IMG/VR virus record: IMGVR_UViG_3300030451_003654
Coordinates: 22,861-86,860 of that record
DNA length: 64,000 nt
Strand: one strand, 5' to 3'
From: a virus
The position numbers were made by a program, and so were the translations under genes. Numbering within the stretch: the first letter of the stretch is position 1; every line of letters starts with the position of its first letter. Shown here one piece after another: positions 52,144-59,690 of this stretch. The notes under the pieces are model-generated. The model did not search any database. It was given only the letters and a program-made list of their open reading frames with translations, and was not told the DNA's origin.

Positions 52144-53187
52144 TTAACCCCTCCTTTTAAACCAACCGTGAAGTCCATACTTTTCTTCTAAACTAAAAGT
52201 ACCTTTTCTTCTTTTCTTTTTCTTTCCCTTTTTACCTGCTCGTCTTTTGTAATCTTTACACGCTGAACAAGTTGGGCGACATCTTCTTTTTTTACCCTTA
52301 GAAGCATCTGCTCTACCACAAGACCTACGCTTTTTTCCTTTACCACATGAAGAACAATCAATCCATTCTTTGAATATTATTCCTTCCCATGATTTAGATA
52401 TATCACTATCAAGATATTCTTCAGCAATTAAGATTCCTATTTCTTCTCCTGTTTCTATATCACTTGGGTAATGACTACCCATTAATACTCTTGATAAAGC
52501 AATTGCCTCAGCCATGTTAAATAATTCTTCTTCGTTTTCAGGATGTTCTTCAGCAAGAACCTTTGCTAACGCAAACGCTTCTATTGCGTGTCCACTTGGA
52601 AAAGATGGAGAATCATCAGTATCTGTCATTGATTTAATTTCTTCAGATACTTCATATGGTCTTGGTCTTTTATATTTCATTTTTAATTGAATAGTATGAA
52701 TATCTACATCTCTAATAAAATCTTCCCAATCATTCATATCTTCCCCTACAATGTCTAACATCATTTGATGATTATTTTTATCTAAATCATTTTTAACATC
52801 TTCATCCATTTCATATTTTTTCATTACATTTAATACTTCAGGAATTTCTGATTCATTATCGGGAAATGATAATTCAGGAAACTCTACATTAAACGATGGT
52901 TTGCTATTTAGTAATTTTTTTTTACTATTAGATAATTCTTGCATCCATTTTGATTCAGATTTCTTTACTGAATTTCCCCAATTAGCAGCACCTTTTTTTC
53001 TACATTGAACTAATGCGCCACTTGCATAAGCACTGGGCCACTTTTTATATCTTCTTCGCACTTTGTAATAACAAGCATCTCTTTTACCTTTAGATTTACC
53101 ATCTCTTCTTGTCTTTTTCTTGGCTCTTTTAGCACCTGATTTTCTACGGGCTTTGCTTTTCTTTTGAATTATATCCTCCCAATTCAA
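52144..53187 (-). CDS. Tagged PAP2-type phosphatase between basic Cys/Lys-rich domains (347 aa)
   Basis: A 347-residue protein, read from TTG 53187 with GGTGATTATT upstream; this gives (M)NWEDIIQKK. Residues about 10-75 are basic and contain WPSAYASGALVQCRKKGAAN, a motif I recall from many viral proteins. The middle has all PAP2/haloperoxidase motifs: K-x6-RP (Lys169, Arg176-Pro177), PSGH (197-200) and SR-x5-H-x3-D (Ser232 to Asp243). A soluble lipid- or phosphate-ester phosphatase is expected. Residues 265-273 are KSWEGIIFK, an internal tag copy, followed by a Cys/Lys-rich domain to the end. Confidence 0.75.
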   Translation of the reverse strand: MNWEDIIQKKSKARRKSGAKRAKKKTRRDGKSKGKRDACYYKVRRRYKKWPSAYASGALVQCRKKGAANWGNSVKKSESKWMQELSNSKKKLLNSKPSFNVEFPELSFPDNESEIPEVLNVMKKYEMDEDVKNDLDKNNHQMMLDIVGEDMNDWEDFIRDVDIHTIQLKMKYKRPRPYEVSEEIKSMTDTDDSPSFPSGHAIEAFALAKVLAEEHPENEEELFNMAEAIALSRVLMGSHYPSDIETGEEIGILIAEEYLDSDISKSWEGIIFKEWIDCSSCGKGKKRRSCGRADASKGKKRRCRPTCSACKDYKRRAGKKGKKKKRRKGTFSLEEKYGLHGWFKRRG

Positions 53188-53192
53188 AATAA

Positions 53193-54044
53193 TCACCACA
53201 ATTTTTTACACGCTAAACATTTAGGAGTTGTAATTCTACCTTTACATTGGTCGCAGTTATGTCTTGCTTTAAAATTAGCCCTGCGTTTTTTATTGGTATG
53301 TGTTCCCCCACCTCTATTCTTTCCTTTTCCTTTATAATTACCATAACCTTTAGCACCTGCATGAATCTTTTTACCTTCATGCGTTAGCATCATAATTTTT
53401 TTACCTGCTCTATCTGAAGGATAAACACGACCTACTCTCATATCTTCTTTTTTCTTAGGTTTGCGCTTTTTTGTTTTGCGCTTTCTTGTTTTGCGCTTTT
53501 TTCTTTTTATGATATTTTCCCAACTCTTTTTTATAAAACGCTCATTATACAATTTGAATGATTCAATTTCATCCACAGTTAGGGGTCTTCCTTCTTCTTC
53601 TTCAATTTCTGATAAAGTAGGATTGCGCCCATACATATTATCATAAATTTTAAAATAATCTACAATCATTTCATTTATAGTTGCTTCAGGTCTTATATCC
53701 TTTTGCTTTCTGTTCATGCCCCCTCTTATCTTGAATTGTTCCTCTTTGTTTCTAATATTATCAATTTTATTATATGTAGGTAAATTAGAATTTTGTGTTA
53801 ATCTACTTCTCATTTTTGCATGAAAATTTAATTCTTCTCTAAGCGTTCCTTCATCATCATATCTTCTTATAAGATTTTCAAATCTTGTATGATATTTTTG
53901 TTTATCTTTACGATTTAATGATTCATATTCTTCATCAGAAATAATCATACTTTCATACATATCTTCAGTAGCATAATCTTTACCAAATCTTACAATATCT
54001 TTAATATTTCTTATTTTAGTTTTTAAAATATCCTCCCATGACAT
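53193..54044 (-). CDS. Tagged two-part basic protein with internal second tag and zinc-ribbon end (283 aa)
   Basis: A 283-residue protein starting MSWEDILKTK. Residues 10-165 are helical. Residues about 172-181 are KKSWENIIKR, a second copy of the tag inside the protein. It is followed by a Lys/Arg repeat (KRKKRKTRKRKTKKRKPKKK) and a domain (GKKIMMLTHEGKKIHAGAKG, then KKRRANFKARH) that resembles DUF5754-like small basic viral domains. The end is CDQC ... CLAC, a zinc-ribbon pattern. It looks like a fusion of two tagged genes. DNA binding is likely. Confidence 0.7.
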   Translation of the reverse strand: MSWEDILKTKIRNIKDIVRFGKDYATEDMYESMIISDEEYESLNRKDKQKYHTRFENLIRRYDDEGTLREELNFHAKMRSRLTQNSNLPTYNKIDNIRNKEEQFKIRGGMNRKQKDIRPEATINEMIVDYFKIYDNMYGRNPTLSEIEEEEGRPLTVDEIESFKLYNERFIKKSWENIIKRKKRKTRKRKTKKRKPKKKEDMRVGRVYPSDRAGKKIMMLTHEGKKIHAGAKGYGNYKGKGKNRGGGTHTNKKRRANFKARHNCDQCKGRITTPKCLACKKLW

Positions 54045-54046
54045 GA

Positions 54047-54295
54047 TTATTCCTCCAAAATATAATCGCCATGTTCATGTTCTTTCATCCAATCTTTATG
54101 GTCTAATATATCACTAATGACATATTTTAAATATCTTTCATCAAAGCCTTTAAATTCTTTTCCAGCGTCTATGAAACCTTGCATTCCTACTGCACCGCCT
54201 TCATCTTTCAAAACTTTTTTAATAAATCTTTCATAGACTTTATACTTCTTATTCTCAACTGCTTTGAGTTTAGCCTTTAAAATATCTTTCCACAT
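54047..54295 (-). CDS. Tagged small helical protein (82 aa, MWKDILK)
   Basis: An 82-residue protein starting MWKDILKAKLKAVENKKYK. The remainder (ERFIKKVLKDEGGAVGMQGF, FDERYLKYVISDILDHKDWM) has a possible small winged-helix order of helices. It lies two bases upstream of the next tagged gene and has basic N-terminal, acidic C-terminal halves. No enzyme motif. Function unknown. Confidence 0.65.
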   Translation of the reverse strand: MWKDILKAKLKAVENKKYKVYERFIKKVLKDEGGAVGMQGFIDAGKEFKGFDERYLKYVISDILDHKDWMKEHEHGDYILEE

Positions 54296-54299
54296 AATA

Positions 54300-54623
54300 T
54301 CACATCATATCAAAAATTCTATCATATTCGGCTATAACTCTTTTTGAAATTTCATTCCAATTAACTTCATCCATTGTATAACCACTACCTAAAAATTGTC
54401 TTACCCATTCTGAATCCATACCAACAACTGTTCTTGCATTATTTTCCCATGTATCTCTCCAAATTTGTTGCATGGCTTTATCACTTATATCGAAGCCCAT
54501 CATTCTATTTAATTGTAATGATTGGTCTATATGATGTGGTATTGTAACTTTTAAATCTTCCATTATAATTTCTAATAATGCTTTAGTTGCATCATTTTTT
54601 CTTATAATGTCATTCCATCTCAT
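54300..54623 (-). CDS. Tagged helical protein (107 aa, MRWNDIIRK)
   Basis: A 107-residue protein, read from ATG 54623 with GAGTGATTTAT upstream; the longer start at 54632 would place three extra residues before the tag. N-terminus MRWNDIIRKN matches the tag with Arg before Trp and IIR for ILK. The body is helical, with two Trp-rich parts (AMQQIWRDTWENNARTVVGM, EWVRQFLGSGYTMDEVNWNE). Unknown function. Confidence 0.65.
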   Translation of the reverse strand: MRWNDIIRKNDATKALLEIIMEDLKVTIPHHIDQSLQLNRMMGFDISDKAMQQIWRDTWENNARTVVGMDSEWVRQFLGSGYTMDEVNWNEISKRVIAEYDRIFDMM

Positions 54624-54628
54624 ATAAA

Positions 54629-54919
54629 TCACTCAAATGGGTCATCTTTTAATCTAATATCTCCCTTAGTTTTTACTAAAATTTCAAGTAATTTTTCCTT
54701 AGATAGACCTTTTAGATAATATTCAATTTCTGTAATAATATCCTGTTTAGTAGCCATTGCTAATTCTTCTTCAGTTTTATTATCATATACATCTTCAAAT
54801 GATTCATTGACATCAGGTTGTCTATCATCTACTTCTAATAAGTCATCGGCTTTACTCCCACCTGCTGACCTTATTTGTGGTTTTCTTCTAATTGTTTTTA
54901 AAATTGTCATCCATGTCAT
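54629..54919 (-). CDS. Tagged acidic protein (96 aa, MTWMTILK)
   Basis: A 96-residue protein starting MTWMTILKTIRRKPQIRSAG. A basic stretch follows the tag, and then an acidic domain (DDLLEVDDRQPDVNESFEDV) and a C-terminal helical hairpin (QDIITEIEYYLKGLSKEKLL). It overlaps both neighbours by a few bases. The tag, basic linker, acidic body order recurs in neighbours. Unknown function. Confidence 0.65.
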   Translation of the reverse strand: MTWMTILKTIRRKPQIRSAGGSKADDLLEVDDRQPDVNESFEDVYDNKTEEELAMATKQDIITEIEYYLKGLSKEKLLEILVKTKGDIRLKDDPFE

Positions 54920-55389
54920 TGTTCTTCCCTACTCCATAAGTTAGACCATAGAGAATTTCTCTTATAATTTTCTCTAAGGTATTCGTTAATTTCTTTTCTT
55001 GATGGTGAATTAAACTTTAATTTGCTAATAATTTTTTTATACATTTCTTCAAAATCTGTATTTTCGGTTACCATTTCATCAACCATTTCTTTCCAATCAG
55101 ATTTATTAATAGGTTCAGGTAATTTTCTAAAAACAAAATTTCTTCTACCTCCAGCCTCACTTGCAATTATATCTTCTTTAGATTCTACTAACCCATCTCT
55201 TTCTAATGCTTTGAGTGTAAATACAAGAGAAGTAGTAGTAAAATTACCTGCCATTCTACCACCTCTATCTTTTAATCTTTCTAAAACTCCACCTGCTGAT
55301 AAAAATTGGTCTTCTGTTACGCCATGTTTATAGACATATCTTTTATTATGTGGAGAGGTAGCCTTACCTTTTAGAATATTAGCCCACAT
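54916..55389 (-). CDS. Tagged winged-helix-like protein (157 aa, MWANILKGK)
   Basis: A 157-residue protein starting MWANILKGKATS. Residues about 40-95 (GRMAGNFTTTSLVFTLKALE, then GLVESKEDIIASEAGGRRNF) look like a winged helix with a wing. The next segment (NKSDWKEMVDEM) slightly recalls the tag inside the protein. The C-terminal helical region is basic (SPSRKEINEYLRENYKR). AAGGGAT precedes the ATG, and a TATA-like box lies ~38 bases upstream. DNA binding is likely; if packaged it could act as a regulator in the host at once. Confidence 0.65.
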   Translation of the reverse strand: MWANILKGKATSPHNKRYVYKHGVTEDQFLSAGGVLERLKDRGGRMAGNFTTTSLVFTLKALERDGLVESKEDIIASEAGGRRNFVFRKLPEPINKSDWKEMVDEMVTENTDFEEMYKKIISKLKFNSPSRKEINEYLRENYKRNSLWSNLWSREEQ

Positions 55390-55422
55390 AAATATCCCTT
55401 AGTACAATTTAATTTAAAGTTA

Positions 55423-55433
55423 CTATTTAAAAG
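55423..55433 (-). promoter_or_regulatory. TATA-like promoter in 47-base gap
   Basis: The - strand reads CTTTTAAATAGTAAC, centre about 38 bases upstream of ATG 55389. A start ~26 bases downstream (near 55401) leaves a short leader holding AAGGGAT. The core TTAAATAGTAA is the same as in the promoter at 61698-61705. Confidence 0.5.
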
Positions 55434-55436
55434 TTA

Positions 55437-56219
55437 TCACATTTTAGTAGTAATTATACTCATGAAATAGTGGTACACTCTATTAAAGACCGATTCATCT
55501 TCAATCTTATCTTTTTGATTTTGGTATAAATATTCGATAACATCCCTTATTAATTTATAGTAAAATTCTTGTCGTAATTCTTTATTACCTATATAGTTAA
55601 AAAATAAATTAAATTTGTCAAGATTTTTATTAATTTCTTTTTCCCATTCATCTAAAATAATATGTTTAGTTGTTTGTAAGTTAATGTCTTTATCGGCATC
55701 TGCTTGTAAAACAATAATATATTGAGTCATAATCCAAGGTATTACATAAGGGTATCTTGTTTCCATTGATTCGCTTTCAGGTATTGTACCGAAAGAAATA
55801 TCCATATTAAATTCAGGTTCATTTCCACTATGCCCAAAGACATTTAAATCCCACAAATTTCCATATTCATTATAATTTAAACCAAATTCAGTAAAGCCCT
55901 TTGCATAGAAATGATATTCTTTTTCATTTTCAAGCATTCTTTTTATTTCACACCAAAAATCTTCATCTTGAGATAGAGCATCTTTCATTCTAAAAATATT
56001 ATTAAATGATTTAATATAAGGTTCATACATTATTCTTTTTAACTCTAATAACCATTCATAACATTCATTTTCATCGTCATCAGGTAAGGGTTGATTGTCC
56101 GACCTTAATTTTCCTCTAAGGGAAGTGCTTGGTTTATTAGTTAAAATTGTTGATGAGGATTGTGCTGGAATACCATAACTCGTTTTTTGATTCTTTTTTA
56201 TAACATCTTCCCAATCCAC
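55437..56219 (-). CDS. Tagged PLPD-family paralog (260 aa, MDWEDVIK)
   Basis: A 260-residue protein starting MDWEDVIKKN. A Ser/Thr-rich linker leads to the family signature LRGKLRSDNQPLPDDDENEC at about residues 33-52, then the variable domain with EDFWCEIKRMLEN (Trp-Cys motif) and an alpha/beta body. Its C-terminal ~90 residues are helical and unlike the relatives. It overlaps the previous gene by one base. Function unknown. Confidence 0.7.
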   Translation of the reverse strand: MDWEDVIKKNQKTSYGIPAQSSSTILTNKPSTSLRGKLRSDNQPLPDDDENECYEWLLELKRIMYEPYIKSFNNIFRMKDALSQDEDFWCEIKRMLENEKEYHFYAKGFTEFGLNYNEYGNLWDLNVFGHSGNEPEFNMDISFGTIPESESMETRYPYVIPWIMTQYIIVLQADADKDINLQTTKHIILDEWEKEINKNLDKFNLFFNYIGNKELRQEFYYKLIRDVIEYLYQNQKDKIEDESVFNRVYHYFMSIITTKM

Positions 56220-57415
56220 TATAATTCCCTCCTTTTTCTTTCAATAACGCCTCTTGCAAAATGTTCTAATTCACCACAAAATCTAACTAATCCTGTTCTA
56301 AAGCCACGAGTTTTTCCTACTTGTCCTAAAGCGATAAACCATGATATAGAATGTCCATAAGAATCACCAATTTTAGTCTTGATTCCTCCACCATCTACTA
56401 TATGTTGCCCATTTCTAAAATCATAAAAAGCACTTGTTTCTAATAATTTACAAAACCATTCATTAGAGGATGGATATTGTGTATCTAAATAATGATAAAA
56501 TCTAAGACTTATATCAAAACCTACATCACTATTATGTTTTGCCATATAACAGATTGATTGACCCTGCCCTCTTTGTTCTTCAAAAGAAGTTTGAGTGTAC
56601 CATTGGTCGTCATCATAACGCTGAATCCAATCTTTAATTTCTTCTACTGCTTCTCTCCATAATTGTTCACAGTCTTTATCATCTTCTTCATCGGGTAATG
56701 GGTCATCATCAGTTCTTAATTTTTGACGACCTACTTGAATTTGGCTCTTTTTGAAATCAAATTTCTTACTCCCATGTAATTGTATGGCGGATAAAAATCT
56801 ATCTGCCATCAAATCACCTCTTTTAGGATTTAGTGTCAATACACTTTTTTCAAAATTTCTTAACTCTCTTGCGAATCGTGCTACATTTCTCCACCAATCA
56901 AATAACATTTGTTCATCAAAAGATTGACCTGCGCTTCCAAAGCCTTCTTCAGCATCAAACATCATTGTAAATACATTAGGCATATCACCATCAGGCGTTA
57001 CCATTTCTACTTCAAGAACACACCTATTATTTTGTAATTGTAGTTCGCAGATAAAATATAATTTTACATCTTTTTTTGTTGGTGGTATTAATTCACCTTT
57101 ACTTGTTCCTCTATATGTAACTTTACCTCCGAGTCCAGCAACATAAACCCTTCCAGCATCACTTGTATGAGTATTAAATGATAAGGTTTCTAAAAATTCA
57201 CACCATTGTTCAGGAGTAAGAAAATCTCTATAACCTAAATCTAATAATAAAGTTTTATTAGGGTCTATAATATTACCCATCTTTTGAAATTGTCTAACAA
57301 GATAATCAAATTTTTGAAAACAATCTTCATCGTCATCATCAGGTAATGGATTATTATCAGACCTTAACTTTTGCCTTGCTTGGCTTACCTGCACTTTAAT
57401 AATATCTTCCCACAT
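56219..57415 (-). CDS. Tagged PLPD-family double paralog (398 aa, MWEDIIK)
   Basis: A 398-residue protein made of two family units. Unit one runs from MWEDIIKVQVSQARQKLRSD through PLPDDDDEDC (residues about 22-34) to about residue 210, with LTPEQWCEFLETLS. Unit two begins at about residue 218 with FDFKKSQIQVGRQKLRTD, then PLPDEEDDKDC and SSNEWFCKLLETSAF. The start of unit two aligns to the start of the neighbour gene at 57885 (KDVLKNQIQVGRQKLRSD), but its tag has decayed to FDFKKS. This is an in-frame fusion of adjacent duplicates. Confidence 0.75.
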   Translation of the reverse strand: MWEDIIKVQVSQARQKLRSDNNPLPDDDDEDCFQKFDYLVRQFQKMGNIIDPNKTLLLDLGYRDFLTPEQWCEFLETLSFNTHTSDAGRVYVAGLGGKVTYRGTSKGELIPPTKKDVKLYFICELQLQNNRCVLEVEMVTPDGDMPNVFTMMFDAEEGFGSAGQSFDEQMLFDWWRNVARFARELRNFEKSVLTLNPKRGDLMADRFLSAIQLHGSKKFDFKKSQIQVGRQKLRTDDDPLPDEEDDKDCEQLWREAVEEIKDWIQRYDDDQWYTQTSFEEQRGQGQSICYMAKHNSDVGFDISLRFYHYLDTQYPSSNEWFCKLLETSAFYDFRNGQHIVDGGGIKTKIGDSYGHSISWFIALGQVGKTRGFRTGLVRFCGELEHFARGVIERKRREL

Positions 57416-57885
57416 TAGGCATACCTCTCTATAACGCTAAGTAATTCATCAAATTGTTCTAAAGTATCAAATATTTCTAATTCATAAACATCATAACCTG
57501 CTTGGTCTGATACACCTTCGTAAAAAAATCCTATAATTATCTTATCTTCTGATGGTACATGGGTTAAATATGCACAATCTGTTCTTTTTATAATATTATT
57601 ACGGGAATATAAACTCACACTATCATCTATACTAACCCTAACAGCAATTCTATATTTTTTTAAATTTCTAAAAAAGTCTAAAAATTTACAAAACATTTCA
57701 TCTGGAACTCTATCCAACCTAATAAATCTATAACTCTTATACTTAGTATTAGCCTCTATCATAGCATCTAAATACATAAACTTTCTTTTACAATCCTCTT
57801 CTTCATCATCAGGAAGAGGTTGGTCGTCAGACCTTAACTTTTGGCGACCTACTTGTATTTGATTTTTTAACACATCTTTCCACAT
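57415..57885 (-). CDS. Tagged PLPD-family paralog (156 aa, MWKDVLK)
   Basis: A 156-residue protein starting MWKDVLKNQIQVGRQKLRSD, with PLPDDEEEDC at about residues 23-33 and VPDEMFCKFLDFFRN (Cys conserved, Trp replaced by Phe). The variable domain is a compact alpha/beta fold (RIAVRVSIDDSVSLYSRN, KIIIGFFYEGVSDQAGYDVY). It is the shortest member of the family. It shares its last base with the next gene. Function unknown. Confidence 0.75.
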   Translation of the reverse strand: MWKDVLKNQIQVGRQKLRSDDQPLPDDEEEDCKRKFMYLDAMIEANTKYKSYRFIRLDRVPDEMFCKFLDFFRNLKKYRIAVRVSIDDSVSLYSRNNIIKRTDCAYLTHVPSEDKIIIGFFYEGVSDQAGYDVYELEIFDTLEQFDELLSVIERYA

Positions 57886-57886
57886 T

Positions 57887-58525
57887 CTAAATCCCCCTTG
57901 TAAATTCTCTAATATTATTCATAAATGTTGGGTCGGTTGGGAAAGATACTTTTGCATTACTTTCAATAGTATTTTTGATAGCCTCATGCATAAATTCTAA
58001 TTCTTCCATAACCCCTATGGTTAAATCGGGCATCGAAAATCTAAGAGCCACATGGTATTTTGAATCAATATCAAGAGCAGTAAAAATATTAATATCTATT
58101 TCTACTTTATCCTCATCTGGATTATCTCTTTCTCTATCTAAATAAAATCTAAAAAGTACTTTTAGTCCATCACCAAATGTTTCTTTTGTATCAAATCTTG
58201 AGGTCATGTATAAAACTTCAGGTTTTCTATGTATTATAGTTAAACTATGATGTTCATAGTCAGAAAATCCTGCTAATATTTTACACCATTGGTCTTCATC
58301 ATATAAATTTCTTGAAAATGCCTCTACTGTTGCAACGGGAACATTTCTTTTATTAGCATAAGTATTACCTTGAAAAGTTACCACATGTTTTAAAATTTCT
58401 CTAAATATTTTATCTACAATAGGGAAACATTCATCATCATCATCATCAGGTAGTGGTTCTTTATCAGTACGCAACTTCTGTCTTGAAGTAGTAATCTGAA
58501 CCTTTAGTATATCTTCCCAATTCAT
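57887..58525 (-). CDS. Tagged PLPD-family paralog (212 aa, MNWEDILK)
   Basis: A 212-residue protein, read from ATG 58525 with AGGTGATTGGCT upstream; the longer read from 58531 adds only two residues. It starts MNWEDILKVQITTSRQKLRT, then PLPDDDDDEC at about residues 25-34 and YDEDQWCKILAGFS. The body (SLTIIHRKPEVLYMTSRFDT, YHVALRFSMPDLTIGVMEEL) is alpha/beta. It overlaps its upstream neighbour by four bases. Function unknown. Confidence 0.75.
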   Translation of the reverse strand: MNWEDILKVQITTSRQKLRTDKEPLPDDDDDECFPIVDKIFREILKHVVTFQGNTYANKRNVPVATVEAFSRNLYDEDQWCKILAGFSDYEHHSLTIIHRKPEVLYMTSRFDTKETFGDGLKVLFRFYLDRERDNPDEDKVEIDINIFTALDIDSKYHVALRFSMPDLTIGVMEELEFMHEAIKNTIESNAKVSFPTDPTFMNNIREFTRGI

Positions 58526-59202
58526 AGCCAATCACCTAATTTTATTTCTCTAAAATTACTTTTATATTTCATTGGTTCGGTAGCATTTTTAAAAGGAAGA
58601 TGAAAATCAAGAATATCAATATTAAAACCTAATATTATTTCACGAGTATTAGTTTTAAAAACTACAAACCTACTCGTTTTCATAGGTTGTAACATATCTC
58701 CATTATTTCTTAACCTTGCTCTATATTTACTTGAATGAGTAACAGTATAAGGTGTTCCTTCTATTATTTTATCGAGTTGCTCATGTGAAGTATTAATTTT
58801 AGATACCCAATTTTCTAATTCGGCTAATACTAAACACGCTTCTTCAAAAAGTAAGTCTTTTAAACTACGGTCATATATATTAAGTCTTATACCATGATGA
58901 TAATGACCCATGTAATCAAAAATTATCGGATTACCAAATTCAATATATGCATAAAATGTTGATGCATTTCCTCTTACACCTAATTCTGATACTAAATTTT
59001 CTTCAATATAATTTAACTCTTCCTCACTTCCATTTACTAATTCCCATTCTAATTTTGGTTTCCACATAGCAAATTTATCTATATAATCAATTATTCGTTC
59101 AAGGCAATCATCCTCATCTTCATTATCTGGTAAAGGTTCATCATCTGTTCTTAATTTCTGTCTTGCAACAGAAACCTGCACCTTTAACAAATCTTCCCAC
59201 AT
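58522..59202 (-). CDS. Tagged PLPD-family paralog (226 aa, MWEDLLK)
   Basis: A 226-residue protein starting MWEDLLKVQVSVARQKLRTD, with PLPDNEDEDDC at about residues 23-33. It lacks the Trp-Cys motif of its relatives. The body (ASTFYAYIEFGNPIIFDYMG, HHGIRLNIYDRSLKDLLFEE, RFVVFKTNTREIILGFNIDI) is alpha/beta. The signature region is far better conserved between family members than the domain it precedes. Function unknown. Confidence 0.72.
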   Translation of the reverse strand: MWEDLLKVQVSVARQKLRTDDEPLPDNEDEDDCLERIIDYIDKFAMWKPKLEWELVNGSEEELNYIEENLVSELGVRGNASTFYAYIEFGNPIIFDYMGHYHHGIRLNIYDRSLKDLLFEEACLVLAELENWVSKINTSHEQLDKIIEGTPYTVTHSSKYRARLRNNGDMLQPMKTSRFVVFKTNTREIILGFNIDILDFHLPFKNATEPMKYKSNFREIKLGDWL

Positions 59203-59204
59203 AA

Positions 59205-59690
59205 TTAATACCTACTTTCATCGTATCTTTTCCCATCTAATCTATCCAATACTCTACTTCCTGAAGTCCAATCTACTTTAGGATTATAATTAATAGGGTC
59301 GGGCAATTCTTCTCCATCTTCTACAATAATAAATTTATAAGAAGGTGCATTTATCATCATCGCTATACCATCATATACAACAGCATGTCCACCAAATAAA
59401 TTTCCTTCAACAGTCCAAGGTCGAGGATTTCCTTTTTCATACATTATTCTTTCTATTCCATCATACGCATCTTGTCTTGTATCAAATAATTCTTTAGGGT
59501 AATGAAACCACTCACCTCTCATTCCTGGCGAATTATACTGTTCAGTTACAAACACTTTATATTTTACATCCTCATCTTCAGGTAATGGTTCAGCATCTGT
59601 ACTAACCTTAGTTTCCGTTTTAACTTTAGAACCTAAAGATGGTTTAGGTGTTTGTGTTGGACCAAATCTCTTTAAAATATCTTCCCACAT
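59205..59690 (-). CDS. Tagged protein with partial PLPD signature (161 aa, MWEDILK)
   Basis: A 161-residue protein starting MWEDILKRFGPTQTPKPSLG. Residues about 23-39 hold KVKTETKVSTDAEPLPEDED, a partial copy of the family signature lacking RQKLR and Cys. The body (YKVFVTEQYNSPGMRGEWFH, WTVEGNLFGGHAVVYDGIAM, YKFIIVEDGEELPD) is alpha/beta and not obviously related to the others. It shares a base with its upstream neighbour. Function unknown. Confidence 0.68.
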   Translation of the reverse strand: MWEDILKRFGPTQTPKPSLGSKVKTETKVSTDAEPLPEDEDVKYKVFVTEQYNSPGMRGEWFHYPKELFDTRQDAYDGIERIMYEKGNPRPWTVEGNLFGGHAVVYDGIAMMINAPSYKFIIVEDGEELPDPINYNPKVDWTSGSRVLDRLDGKRYDESRY

